Part shown: one piece after another, positions 15,052 to 23,918 of the stretch | Layout of the letters: every line of letters starts with the position of its first letter | How positions within the stretch are numbered: position 1 is the stretch's first letter | Source: Acetobacterium sp. | GTDB taxonomy: Bacteria > Bacillota > Clostridia > Eubacteriales > Eubacteriaceae | Length of the DNA: 64,000 nt | Direction of reading: 5' to 3' | Assembly (NCBI GenBank): GCA_028692885.1 | Contig: JAQUWM010000007.1 | Coordinates: 1 to 64,000 of the forward strand | Program-made: the position numbers and the translations under genes | Notes under the pieces: model-generated | Seen by the model: only the letters and a program-made list of their open reading frames with translations | Database searches by the model: none | What the model was told of the DNA's origin: nothing

Positions 15052-16113
15052 TTAGATTTTTACAATCCAGTTCAGCGGATCTTCCCGGTTCCCGGTCTGG
15101 ACATCATACAGGGCATCATATATTTTTTGCGAGTATTTGCCTATTTTAGCATCGTTAAATGTCATTTCCGCATCTTTCCACCCGAGGGTGCCAATCGGCG
15201 AAATAACGGCTGCTGTGCCGGTTGCAAAGGCTTCGGTAATTTTCCCCTGCTGATAAGCTTGATACAGCTCGTCGATAGTAATGCGACGCTCTTCCACCGT
15301 TTCGCCCCAGTACTTCAATAATTCGATGACGCTTTTGCGGGTAATGCCATTTAAGATGGTTCCTTCCAGCGACGGGGTCACAAAAACACCATCGATTAAA
15401 AAGAACACGTTGCTGGTACCAACTTCTTCAATATATTGTCTTTTTTCACCGTCCAACCATAAAATCTGTTCAAAACCCATCTCATGAACCTTCTGCTGCG
15501 CTGCCAGACCGCTGGCATAATTGCCGCCGCACTTGGCTTCGCCGGTACCGCCGCGAACGGTTCGGGCATATTCCGATTCGACGTAAATACGACTGGGCAC
15601 CATTCCACCTTTATAGTAAGATCCCACGGGAGACATGATAATCATAAATTTGTAGCGTTTGGAAACGCGAACCCCAATAAAGGGATCAGTGGCAAAAACA
15701 AAAGGGCGGATGTAAAGTGACGTTCCGGGCGACTTGGGAATCCAGGCTTCATCCATCTTGACCAATGCTTTCAGCGCTTCCAGTAAAAAATCTTCATCAA
15801 TTTGAGGAATGCACATCCGGGCGTTGGAACGGTTCATTCGTTTGAAATTTTCGTCGGGTCTAAAAAGCTGAACCTCACCGGCTGGCGTTTTATAGGCTTT
15901 TAATCCTTCAAAAACTTCCTGAGCATAGTGGAGCACCATGGCCGACGGCATGATCTCAATGGGGCCATAGGGCTTAATTACGGCATCATGCCAGCCAATG
16001 CCTTCGGTATAGTCCATCTCAAACATATAGTCTGTAAATTCCACGCCGAAGATCAGCGAATCTTCGGCTGGTTTTTCCTTAGGGTTTACTGTTTTAACAA
16101 TTTTAATTTCCAT
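15052..16113 (-). CDS. ilvE: branched-chain amino acid aminotransferase
   Basis: This 353-aa PLP enzyme (fold type IV) transfers the amino group between glutamate and the keto acids of Leu, Ile and Val. The PLP lysine lies in GEAKCGGNYA near residue 195. Other family marks are EVFEGLKAYK, the RP motif in LYIRPFVFATD and EVGTSNVFFL. The length fits the BCAT family. The start chosen is the ATG at 16113 behind a clear GGAGG; the frame stays open 10 codons further up without a ribosome-binding site. It is a single-gene unit with its own promoter and a palindrome between the promoter boxes. Confidence 0.95.
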   Translation of the reverse strand: MEIKIVKTVNPKEKPAEDSLIFGVEFTDYMFEMDYTEGIGWHDAVIKPYGPIEIMPSAMVLHYAQEVFEGLKAYKTPAGEVQLFRPDENFKRMNRSNARMCIPQIDEDFLLEALKALVKMDEAWIPKSPGTSLYIRPFVFATDPFIGVRVSKRYKFMIIMSPVGSYYKGGMVPSRIYVESEYARTVRGGTGEAKCGGNYASGLAAQQKVHEMGFEQILWLDGEKRQYIEEVGTSNVFFLIDGVFVTPSLEGTILNGITRKSVIELLKYWGETVEERRITIDELYQAYQQGKITEAFATGTAAVISPIGTLGWKDAEMTFNDAKIGKYSQKIYDALYDVQTGNREDPLNWIVKI

Positions 16114-16165
16114 GTCTATCCTCCGATTTCCATAGCAAAACAAACGCTATTACGTGTATGGGAGT

Positions 16166-16195
16166 AGTATAACAAGCTTTGTATACAAAGTACAA
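16166..16195 (-). promoter_or_regulatory. ilvE promoter with palindromic operator
   Basis: On the minus strand TTGTAC and TATACT are 18 bases apart. Between them lies the perfect 14-base palindrome CTTTGTATACAAAG (16177-16190), which looks like a repressor site of the GntR type, placed to block the polymerase. The regulator is not identifiable here. Confidence 0.6.
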
Positions 16196-16320
16196 GTATA
16201 TTTTTCAGAAATAATGTTTTTTCTGAATACATAAACCAGTGATCTTTTTTCTGTACGTGTTATCTTTGTTTTTCTGAATAATACTATCTGTTTTTTATCG
16301 ATTATCAAAAATTCATCCAC

Positions 16321-16348
16321 TAAAAAAGACGATGAGGATCTCATCGTC
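16321..16348 (-). terminator. intrinsic terminator after the G5/3D gene
   Basis: A perfect 9-bp stem (GACGATGAG with CTCATCGTC) with a 3-base loop is followed by six T on the minus strand. Confidence 0.85.
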
Positions 16349-16357
16349 ATACCTTTT

Positions 16358-17434
16358 CTAGTCGACAAAGTATATTTCAATATTCTGTCTGCCCCAGCTT
16401 TCACAGGCTTCTTCACTATCCATATAAATATCGATAATGCCATAACCAACGGCACCACCACGATCTTCAACGGTATAGACTCCGCCAAGAGCTGGGATAT
16501 AAATTTTGGTGCCAAAGGGAATGCCACCCCAGGTGGCAATGGTTCGGCCGGACTGTGGCACAGTTCCCGAGGCAGTGTTATTGCCGGTAGCGGTATAGGC
16601 GGTGGCACTGACCACCATACTGCCTTTAAAACCGCTTTCCTGGTTAATCGTAGTACTGCCGTCCCCTGTCGCACTTTTTTCCACATTGACACTTCCGGTA
16701 ACCGATGAAATCTCCACGGCTTCGGGCATCACAATGGTCGTGGCTGGTCCGACTTCAATAATTTCTTCCACTGCCGGCATGATCACTTCACTGGTGATTA
16801 CTTCGCGGCTGACTTCAACGCCATTTTCGTAGCGGATCTTTTCTTTTTTATTGGCTTTTCCGTTCTGACCGACCTGAACAACAACGCGGGTGCCAGCTGG
16901 CAGTTCCGGGTTTTCGACAATGGTCGCCTTCATCGGCACATCTTTAATGCCGGTCGATTCCACATAGGATATCCGGGTTACTTTGATATCTCCGGTTTTC
17001 TCAGTTAAAGGGCTATTTAAGCCTGGTTCAACCTTATCGTCCTCATCTGGTTTGACCCCGTTTTCTTCCAGCACATCGCCCACAGTAGCGCCACCAGAAA
17101 GGTAAATAATCGTTTTTCCATCAACCAGGATATTCCCGGAAACCTTTTCTGCAATTGTCACATCAATAACATCTTTAAATAAAGTATGCAAGGGCACACT
17201 GTATTTATACTTATCGCTGACCGGAAGATCATTAGCCACCAGAACTTCCTCCAGAGATTCAAGCAATTTTCCATTTACAGTATATACCTTGCCTTCGAAG
17301 TTAACCTGAACCTCTTTTTCAAGCGTAAAAGCACTGGAAACACCCACAACAAGAAGTAAAATCAAAGCAATGATTCCGATCTTGACGCCGGGATATTTCT
17401 TGAGAAAACCACCGTTTTTTTTCTCTCTATCCAT
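16358..17434 (-). CDS. G5 and 3D domain cell-wall protein (RpfB/YabE-like)
   Basis: This 358-aa protein begins with a short basic stretch and one membrane anchor (residues about 17-36, IGIIALILLLVVGVSSAF). DUF348-type repeats follow (about 45-150: VNFEGKVYTVNGK, then KTIIYLSGGATVGDVL), then a G5 domain (about 150-225: EKIRYENGVEVSREVI) and a C-terminal 3D domain (about 270-358) with the YTVEDRGGAVGYGIIDIYM core. Similar proteins (B. subtilis YabE/YocH, actinobacterial RpfB) cleave or remodel peptidoglycan around sporulation or resuscitation. The 3D domain carries the Asp residues of a lytic transglycosylase. It is a single-gene unit with promoter 17495-17523. Confidence 0.88.
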   Translation of the reverse strand: MDREKKNGGFLKKYPGVKIGIIALILLLVVGVSSAFTLEKEVQVNFEGKVYTVNGKLLESLEEVLVANDLPVSDKYKYSVPLHTLFKDVIDVTIAEKVSGNILVDGKTIIYLSGGATVGDVLEENGVKPDEDDKVEPGLNSPLTEKTGDIKVTRISYVESTGIKDVPMKATIVENPELPAGTRVVVQVGQNGKANKKEKIRYENGVEVSREVITSEVIMPAVEEIIEVGPATTIVMPEAVEISSVTGSVNVEKSATGDGSTTINQESGFKGSMVVSATAYTATGNNTASGTVPQSGRTIATWGGIPFGTKIYIPALGGVYTVEDRGGAVGYGIIDIYMDSEEACESWGRQNIEIYFVD

Positions 17435-17494
17435 AAATAATACCTTCCATTTTGTCTAAATTCCATAAATAAAAGTTACACATTTGTTACAGTA

Positions 17495-17523
17495 AGTTTA
17501 CCATCATGCCCATTTTATGTCAA
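17495..17523 (-). promoter_or_regulatory. promoter of the G5/3D gene
   Basis: On the minus strand a perfect TTGACA and TAAACT are 17 bases apart, about 60 bases before the start codon. The rest of 17524-17734 is a divergent spacer to mutY in which I see nothing further. Confidence 0.75.
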
Positions 17524-17734
17524 GTTTTTTGTGGCATTTACGGGTGTAAATGGTGACCTCATCCCAATTACAAGCCATGTTTTTGCCCATTCTAATGCCA
17601 TAATGGGGGTTTGGGTAAATTCTTGTTCAGGCTTTTTTTTGTTGTTTTTACCCAGATAAGCTAGTTTTTAGGAAACTGTTTTATACTACATCTTGTGCTC
17701 TGAAATGAATGAATTTTAAACGAACGGAGACCTT

Positions 17735-18844
17735 ATGCTCGATACAAATAAAAATCAGCAGTTGATTGAACGATTGCAGATTGACCTGCTCAAATGGTTT
17801 GAAAAATCCAAGCGGGATCTGCCCTTTCGCCGTACCCGTGACCCCTATTATATCTGGATCTCGGAAATCATGGCTCAGCAAACCCAGATTGATACATTAA
17901 TACCCTATTATAACCGCTTTATCCAAAACTTCCCCACCGTTTTTTGCCTGGCACAAGCCTCGGAAGATGCGGTCATTAAAGCCTGGGAGGGCCTGGGCTA
18001 TTATTCCCGAGCCCGAAACCTCCATCAGGCCGCCCGAATCATTGTCTCCGAACACCAGGGATCAATGCCCTCCAGCTTTGCCGAACTGATTAAACTCCCA
18101 GGCATCGGCCCCTATACCGGGGGTGCTATCGCCAGCATTGCCTTTAACGAAAAAGTCAGTGCCGTCGATGGCAACGTGTTGCGCGTGATCAGCCGTTACT
18201 GCAATAGCTTTGATGATATCGGCGATGCCAAAACCAAAAAATCAATAACCCGCTGGATCGAAACCATTTTGCCGGAAGCAGCCGGTGATTTTAATGAAGC
18301 ATTGATGGAGCTGGGGGCCATGATCTGCACCCCTAAAAATGCTAAATGCCCGTTCTGCCCAATCCGTAGCGGCTGTCAGAGTGATGCGGCCGGTACCACC
18401 GGGCTGATCCCAGTGAAAAAGAAAAAAACAAAGCAACTGACCAAAAAAATGGAGGTCGGTATCATCACACAAAACGGGGAACTGTTTTTTGTCCGTCGCC
18501 CTGATTCCGGCTTGCTATCGGGGATGTGGTCCTTTCCTATTACCGAAACTACCGTCAGCTCCGGCCAGGATATCAAAATAAAGCTCGCAGAAAATTTCTG
18601 CGAGCTTAGTCAACCGGTTTTTATTGGGACCAGCCGCCACGTTTTCTCCCATATCATCTGGGACATGTCGATCTATGGTTTTAAGCTGGACAATTTGGTC
18701 TGTGAAACAGCGACAACCCCTTACCTTGTCTCCGACCAAGATGACTCTCGATCAGATTGTCAATTCAAGGCTTTGTCCCAGGTCGATGACCTGGCCCTGC
18801 CCGTTGCTTTTTCCAAACTTTTAGGTCTATTGACCGATTTTTAA
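17735..18844 (+). CDS. mutY: A/G-specific adenine DNA glycosylase
   Basis: This 369-aa enzyme removes adenine mispaired with 8-oxoguanine. The catalytic Glu lies in SEIMAQQTQ (about residue 43). The helix-hairpin-helix LPGIGPYTGGAI leads to the catalytic Asp in VDGNVLRV. The four-cysteine iron-sulfur loop C-x6-C-x2-C-x5-C spans CTPKNAKCPFCPIRSGC. A Nudix-like C-terminal domain (about 235-369) checks for oxidised guanine. The ATG has CGGAGA upstream. It is convergent with the next gene. A near-perfect 27-base palindrome lies within the C-terminal coding part (18581-18607). Confidence 0.95.
   Translation: MLDTNKNQQLIERLQIDLLKWFEKSKRDLPFRRTRDPYYIWISEIMAQQTQIDTLIPYYNRFIQNFPTVFCLAQASEDAVIKAWEGLGYYSRARNLHQAARIIVSEHQGSMPSSFAELIKLPGIGPYTGGAIASIAFNEKVSAVDGNVLRVISRYCNSFDDIGDAKTKKSITRWIETILPEAAGDFNEALMELGAMICTPKNAKCPFCPIRSGCQSDAAGTTGLIPVKKKKTKQLTKKMEVGIITQNGELFFVRRPDSGLLSGMWSFPITETTVSSGQDIKIKLAENFCELSQPVFIGTSRHVFSHIIWDMSIYGFKLDNLVCETATTPYLVSDQDDSRSDCQFKALSQVDDLALPVAFSKLLGLLTDF
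18581..18607 (+). repeat. 27-base palindrome inside mutY
   Basis: AAGCTCGCAGAAA and TTTCTGCGAGCTT flank a single base. Such a long perfect inverted repeat is unusual inside a coding region. It falls in the Nudix-like domain, in the residues around KLAENFCELS. Confidence 0.7.
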
Positions 18845-18863
18845 TTTTATCTATTTTCAATGT

Positions 18864-20297
18864 TTACTGATGCCGGATCACCTGGAAGCGCTGCAAGATC
18901 ACATCGCTGTCGCTTTCGGGAATGCCGGCTTTTCTTTTGGCAATGGCAATCTGTTCTTCCGGGGTATTGACCCCATCCAGATCGGGAAGCAGCAGACCAC
19001 GGTGCAGATCCTTCTCGACAATGACGCCGTACTTTTTCGCATCCAGCTCAGCCATGGTGGTTACCGGTTCCGGGACTCCCAGCACATCGACCTTGATTTC
19101 CAGATCCATCAGTTCCTGCTCTTCCACTGGCATAAACCGGGGATCATAGGTGGATGCTTCGATGGCATTGCGAATAATCTCCTGGGCGATGTTTTCGGTC
19201 ACCGGGCCAGTAGTGCCAATACAGCCGCGCAATTCCCCATGCTGATGCAGGGAGACAAAAACCCCGGCCTGATTGTTTTCCAATTCGCCAAGAACATCCG
19301 CTTCGATTTCAGCCTGATTTTTGTAATGATCAAAATTCAGTTTCCGCCCCCGCTGAACCCAGGTATTGATCGTCGCTCGAGCCAGTGCGACAAGAGGACT
19401 TTCGTTTGCACGTCTTTCCTTATAGGAAAGCATTTTATCGGCTTCATAGCGATCCAGCAGGCTGGGAATTTTAGCATCTTTCAAATCGATAAAAGCCGAC
19501 ATATAACCCACTCCAAAAGGACCTTCATAAGAAAACACCGTGGCTTCGGTAGCCCAACCGTCAATGGCACCCAATCCCATCACAATCGGTCTTAAACCGC
19601 ATTGACCAGCCGGTTCGTAGACCTGATGAGGAACGGTTAAAATAGAATAGTAATTCCTGGTTTTGATACCATTGACAATATTTTCATCAAAAAGCGACCC
19701 CATCGGATTAAAAGCATAAGGGCCTTCATCCTTAAGGCAATGAGATAGATCGGCGGAAGCCAAGATCAGGGCTGCTTTCCCCCGGGCTTCAATCGCTTCT
19801 CGGATCACCGTCCCCATTTTATAGAGTTCGATCAGGCTTAGCTCGCCAATGGTGATATGAACAATTTTATAAGCCCGATAATATTTTTCAATAAAGTAAA
19901 GCGGCACCAACACGCCATGATCGAGATTTAGATCAATTTTATATTCTTGAGCAATTTTTTCATTTAAAAAGATGGTATGGCAGTTGTTCTTCCCAAAAGC
20001 GATATTTAGTTCATCGAGCAGCCCTAAATCAGATTCTTTTTCCATAGCGATCTCCGGATGGCCAAAATTTCTCAGATCACCCTTCAAACGGTTTTCATAA
20101 ACCACCGCTACTCCGTCTCGAAAGACATTACCATGGGGGGTAATACAGACAATTACTTGCGGCTTGATCTCGGCCACCTTCAGGGCGAGGTCCCTCAATC
20201 CCCGCAGGGTTTTTTCCGCCTCATTTTCTCGACCTTCGCCAATCTCCGGTATTAAAACCGGCGGATGACATGCGATTCCTACTCCTTTTAAGTACAT
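18864..20297 (-). CDS. Memo-like / AMMECR1 fusion protein
   Basis: This 477-aa protein joins two modules of the AmmeMemoRadiSam system. The N-terminal half (about 1-265) is a Memo/class III extradiol-dioxygenase fold with candidate metal-site histidines in IACHPPVLIP, ITPHGNVF, LDHGVLVPLYF and SADLSHCL. The C-terminal half (about 295-477) is an AMMECR1 domain with GELRGCIGTTGP. In many anaerobes these modules accompany a radical SAM protein. None is in this window, and the biochemical function of the system is not established. The ATG at 20297 fits an AAGGAA site; a GTG three codons earlier would overlap that site. Confidence 0.9.
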   Translation of the reverse strand: MYLKGVGIACHPPVLIPEIGEGRENEAEKTLRGLRDLALKVAEIKPQVIVCITPHGNVFRDGVAVVYENRLKGDLRNFGHPEIAMEKESDLGLLDELNIAFGKNNCHTIFLNEKIAQEYKIDLNLDHGVLVPLYFIEKYYRAYKIVHITIGELSLIELYKMGTVIREAIEARGKAALILASADLSHCLKDEGPYAFNPMGSLFDENIVNGIKTRNYYSILTVPHQVYEPAGQCGLRPIVMGLGAIDGWATEATVFSYEGPFGVGYMSAFIDLKDAKIPSLLDRYEADKMLSYKERRANESPLVALARATINTWVQRGRKLNFDHYKNQAEIEADVLGELENNQAGVFVSLHQHGELRGCIGTTGPVTENIAQEIIRNAIEASTYDPRFMPVEEQELMDLEIKVDVLGVPEPVTTMAELDAKKYGVIVEKDLHRGLLLPDLDGVNTPEEQIAIAKRKAGIPESDSDVILQRFQVIRHQ

Positions 20298-20337
20298 AAA
20301 TTTCACTTCCTTATTTTTTCTTGAATTTTCCAGCTAT

Positions 20338-21666
<1,329 letters not shown>

Positions 21667-21710
21667 CTAATTTAATTAAATAAACTTTTGCATCTAAATA
21701 AAATGCATAC

Positions 21711-21742
21711 AAAAACCCTGAAAAAGAAAATCTCTTCCAGGG
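21711..21742 (-). terminator. terminator after the DUF6440 gene
   Basis: On the minus strand CCCTG and CAGGG close an imperfect stem extended by AAGA/TTCTT pairing, followed by five T. Confidence 0.55.
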
Positions 21743-21754
21743 CCTGGTGGCATT

Positions 21755-21949
21755 TTATTTTTCAGGGGCGATTAAAGGTTCACCTTCCTCATCGATCAGC
21801 ACAGTGAGTCCACCGCCAAATTCATCAAAATGGTATAAGTAGTTGATTCCCGTTTCAGTATCTTCAATGACCTTACACCCGGATGTCTCTCCGGTCGGTT
21901 CGCTGAGGACGATTTTAAATCGGTTTTTCTTTTGCTTTTTTGTTTTCAT
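21755..21949 (-). CDS. DUF6440-like small protein
   Basis: This 64-aa protein starts with a basic stretch (KTKKQKKNRFKIV). It has the pattern I associate with DUF6440: a cysteine segment GCKVIEDTETGINYLYH followed by GGGLTVLIDEEGEPL. Function unknown; it is probably a small soluble beta protein. The ATG has AGGAGA upstream and a terminator follows. Confidence 0.65.
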   Translation of the reverse strand: MKTKKQKKNRFKIVLSEPTGETSGCKVIEDTETGINYLYHFDEFGGGLTVLIDEEGEPLIAPEK

Positions 21950-22074
21950 TTTTATCCTTTTCTCCTCTTAAATCAAGGTGGCCAATTTCATTATAACCAA
22001 TCCCGGATAAAAAATCAATTTTTCCATGTAGTTTTTTTGAGTAATGGCCGTCATCTCGGAAATGATCAGCAAAA

Positions 22075-22104
22075 GAAAAAAGCAGCGGGTTGATGAACCG
22101 CTGC
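22075..22104 (-). terminator. intrinsic terminator of the WYL/GyrI unit
   Basis: GCAGCGG and CCGCTGC pair on the minus strand around a 10-base loop, followed by a T run. Bases 22105-22253 hold nothing recognisable. Confidence 0.65.
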
Positions 22105-22253
22105 CAGGTAATAGTGAAGTGAAAAAAGATGTCGAAACTTCTTTCACTAGACTAATTCTAACTTGTTAAACTTAACCTTCTCTGTAAGTTTTCATTTACT
22201 TAAGCAGTCGTTAAACAAAGATGAATTTTAGTGTTATTAATTTCTATGAATCA

Positions 22254-22388
22254 CTATTTTCCCACCCAATTGGGATCGCCCTGTCCATCCAGCATGGCAT
22301 AGCGCAGCGGCGGTACCGTAATCATTACCGGCTGCCTTTTGGGCAGATATAAGCTCTTAAATTGTTTCTTATAATCGACTTTGTCCAT
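22254..22388 (-). pseudogene. truncated GyrI-like protein, N-terminal 44 aa only
   Basis: An ATG opens 44 codons starting MDKVDYKKQFKSLY and containing MLDGQGDPN, then stops. This matches the first 40 residues of the GyrI-like small-molecule-binding family (about 200 residues when complete). The break comes straight after the conserved GDPN. No remainder is visible downstream, so this looks like a deletion remnant. It lies 15 bases after another GyrI/effector-binding gene, in the same direction. Confidence 0.6.
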
Positions 22389-22403
22389 CGCCTTCGTGCT
22401 CCC

Positions 22404-22862
22404 TTAGTTCAATGAAATATAGATATGAATCTCGGCGTTGGCCATATCCTCCCCCGGTTGATACTCCTCAAAATCGCTACCGAATTTCCGGTCAAGTTCC
22501 ATCCCCCAAAGCTTCATCCAGAAGTCGCCGACAGCCTGCTGGACATCACCATGGACAATAAATTTAGCATAGTTCCCGGCCGCAATCGTTGCCATCTCGA
22601 CCGACTCGGGTTGCAAAACCCCAGCTTCAACTTCGCAGCCAACCATCACATCATAGTCACCAGCCGCACCATTTTCATAATTGCTGTAAAGACCGATGCA
22701 CTTATCGTTTTTTCGGCCAGCCAGGGACGCTTCAATCCCATCGCCGTAAAAACGCTGCCAGGTCGCTCCAATTTTTTCGCCCATCTGGGGATCGTTATTG
22801 CTGGTCCGTATTTTCAAACCTGCTATCTGCTTTTCTGTTAGTTGTACCATTTCATAATCCAT
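22404..22862 (-). CDS. GyrI-like effector-binding domain protein
   Basis: This 152-aa protein is a stand-alone effector-binding domain of the AraC-E_bind/GyrI type, which binds small hydrophobic molecules. Landmarks are VQLTEKQIAGLKIRTSN, YENGAAGDYDVMVGCEV, the TIAAGNYAKFIVHG strand and the C-terminal AEIHIYISLN. No DNA-binding domain is present. It follows a WYL regulator gene by 81 bases on the same strand, so the pair may sense one ligand. The ATG is preceded by GAGG. Confidence 0.8.
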   Translation of the reverse strand: MDYEMVQLTEKQIAGLKIRTSNNDPQMGEKIGATWQRFYGDGIEASLAGRKNDKCIGLYSNYENGAAGDYDVMVGCEVEAGVLQPESVEMATIAAGNYAKFIVHGDVQQAVGDFWMKLWGMELDRKFGSDFEEYQPGEDMANAEIHIYISLN

Positions 22863-22943
22863 TCGTATACCTCTTTTCTCTTATCATTTTGTTCTTATTG
22901 ATAAGATCAGTATACGCCTGTTAACCTGACACCTGATGTCATA

Positions 22944-23846
22944 TTAAAGATATTTTTTTAAACTATTCTCCAGTTTTTGCTTAATCGCCTCCCGCAGCCA
23001 CTGGGGTTTTACGACCTCGACGGCATCCCCATAAGAAAGGATATAGCCTTCCACCCAGCCCTCCCCGGGCAAGTGGCTCTCGACCATAAAGGAGCCGTCC
23101 TGATTTTTTGTGATCGCCGTCGGGTCAAATTCATCGTAAACCCGATACGCCATGGCCGCGTCAATTTTCAGAACCAGATCGATTTGAGCTGTGCTTATTT
23201 CCGGGGCTTCAAAAATAGTGCCCGCAGGCAGGGTTCGGGCAAAGGTGTCTGTTGATAGGCTAAGCTGTCTGATCCGACTGACCTTAAAAAAACGCAGCGC
23301 CGCTTTGCCGAGACAAAAACCGTAAACATACCAGGATTGCCCCTTAAACAGCAGCTTTAGCGGTTCAATACAGCGCCCGGTCTTTTTGCCGGAGGCACTG
23401 AAGTAGTCAAAAGCGATGCAGTTTTTATTGAGAATGGCGCTTTTCAGATCATTGAATTTTTCCCGCTCAGAGGCACCGCCACCCCAGTGAGAAAAGTCGA
23501 CTTCAATCCAGTCGGGATCTTTTTTTTCAAACAGGGTTGCCATTTTTCTCAGCACTGGATCCAGCTCCGGTCCGTTTAAGGCCTGCATCCCCTGGAGCGA
23601 TGCCAGCAGATTAACCTGTTCCTGCTCGGATAGCAGCGACTTTTTAATCACATAATTATCCAGCAGTCGGATCCCGCCACCCTTCCCTTTTTCCGCATAG
23701 ACGGGAATCCCGGCGGCACTTAAAGCTTCCACATCGCGGTAAATGGTTCGCTGGGATACTTCAAAATAGTCGGATAATTCCCGGGCCGTGATCTTTTTCT
23801 TTTCAATCAGAATATAGACCGTTTCCAGCAATCGATTGATCTGCAC
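22944..23846 (-). CDS. HTH and WYL-domain transcriptional regulator
   Basis: This 300-aa regulator has a DeoR-type winged helix at the N-terminus (about 1-55: LIEKKKITARELSDYFEVSQ, then RTIYRDVEAL) and a WYL domain (about 140-210: IEPLKLLFKGQSWYVYGFCL) followed by a C-terminal WCX region. WYL proteins sense small ligands or nucleic acids. It probably controls its own operon with the GyrI-like gene. The direction of its effect cannot be read from the sequence. Confidence 0.9.
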   Translation of the reverse strand: MQINRLLETVYILIEKKKITARELSDYFEVSQRTIYRDVEALSAAGIPVYAEKGKGGGIRLLDNYVIKKSLLSEQEQVNLLASLQGMQALNGPELDPVLRKMATLFEKKDPDWIEVDFSHWGGGASEREKFNDLKSAILNKNCIAFDYFSASGKKTGRCIEPLKLLFKGQSWYVYGFCLGKAALRFFKVSRIRQLSLSTDTFARTLPAGTIFEAPEISTAQIDLVLKIDAAMAYRVYDEFDPTAITKNQDGSFMVESHLPGEGWVEGYILSYGDAVEVVKPQWLREAIKQKLENSLKKYL

Positions 23847-23872
23847 CTGTTATCCCCCTTTCTTAACGTCAA

Positions 23873-23918
23873 TAAAAACCGCTGCCCAATAATCCTTCTC
23901 ACCCGGCAGCGGTTTTGT
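23873..23918 (-). terminator. intrinsic terminator, usable on both strands
   Basis: A perfect 10-bp stem (AACCGCTGCC with GGCAGCGGTT) with an 18-base loop ends in T on the minus strand. It closes the VWA gene and shields the WYL gene. Confidence 0.85.

Noticed and set aside
14723..15055. Plus-strand frame of 110 codons across 14723-15055
   Set aside because: It runs through both tRNA-Ser genes in antisense; the translated text is just tRNA sequence.
16114..16320. Possible T-box or leader control before ilvE
   Set aside because: No T-box sequence, specifier loop or antiterminator is visible; only a promoter with a palindrome.
18870..19595. Long plus-strand frame opposite the Memo-AMMECR1 gene
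   Set aside because: It is antisense to a gene with clear family motifs, has no start signal and resembles no protein.
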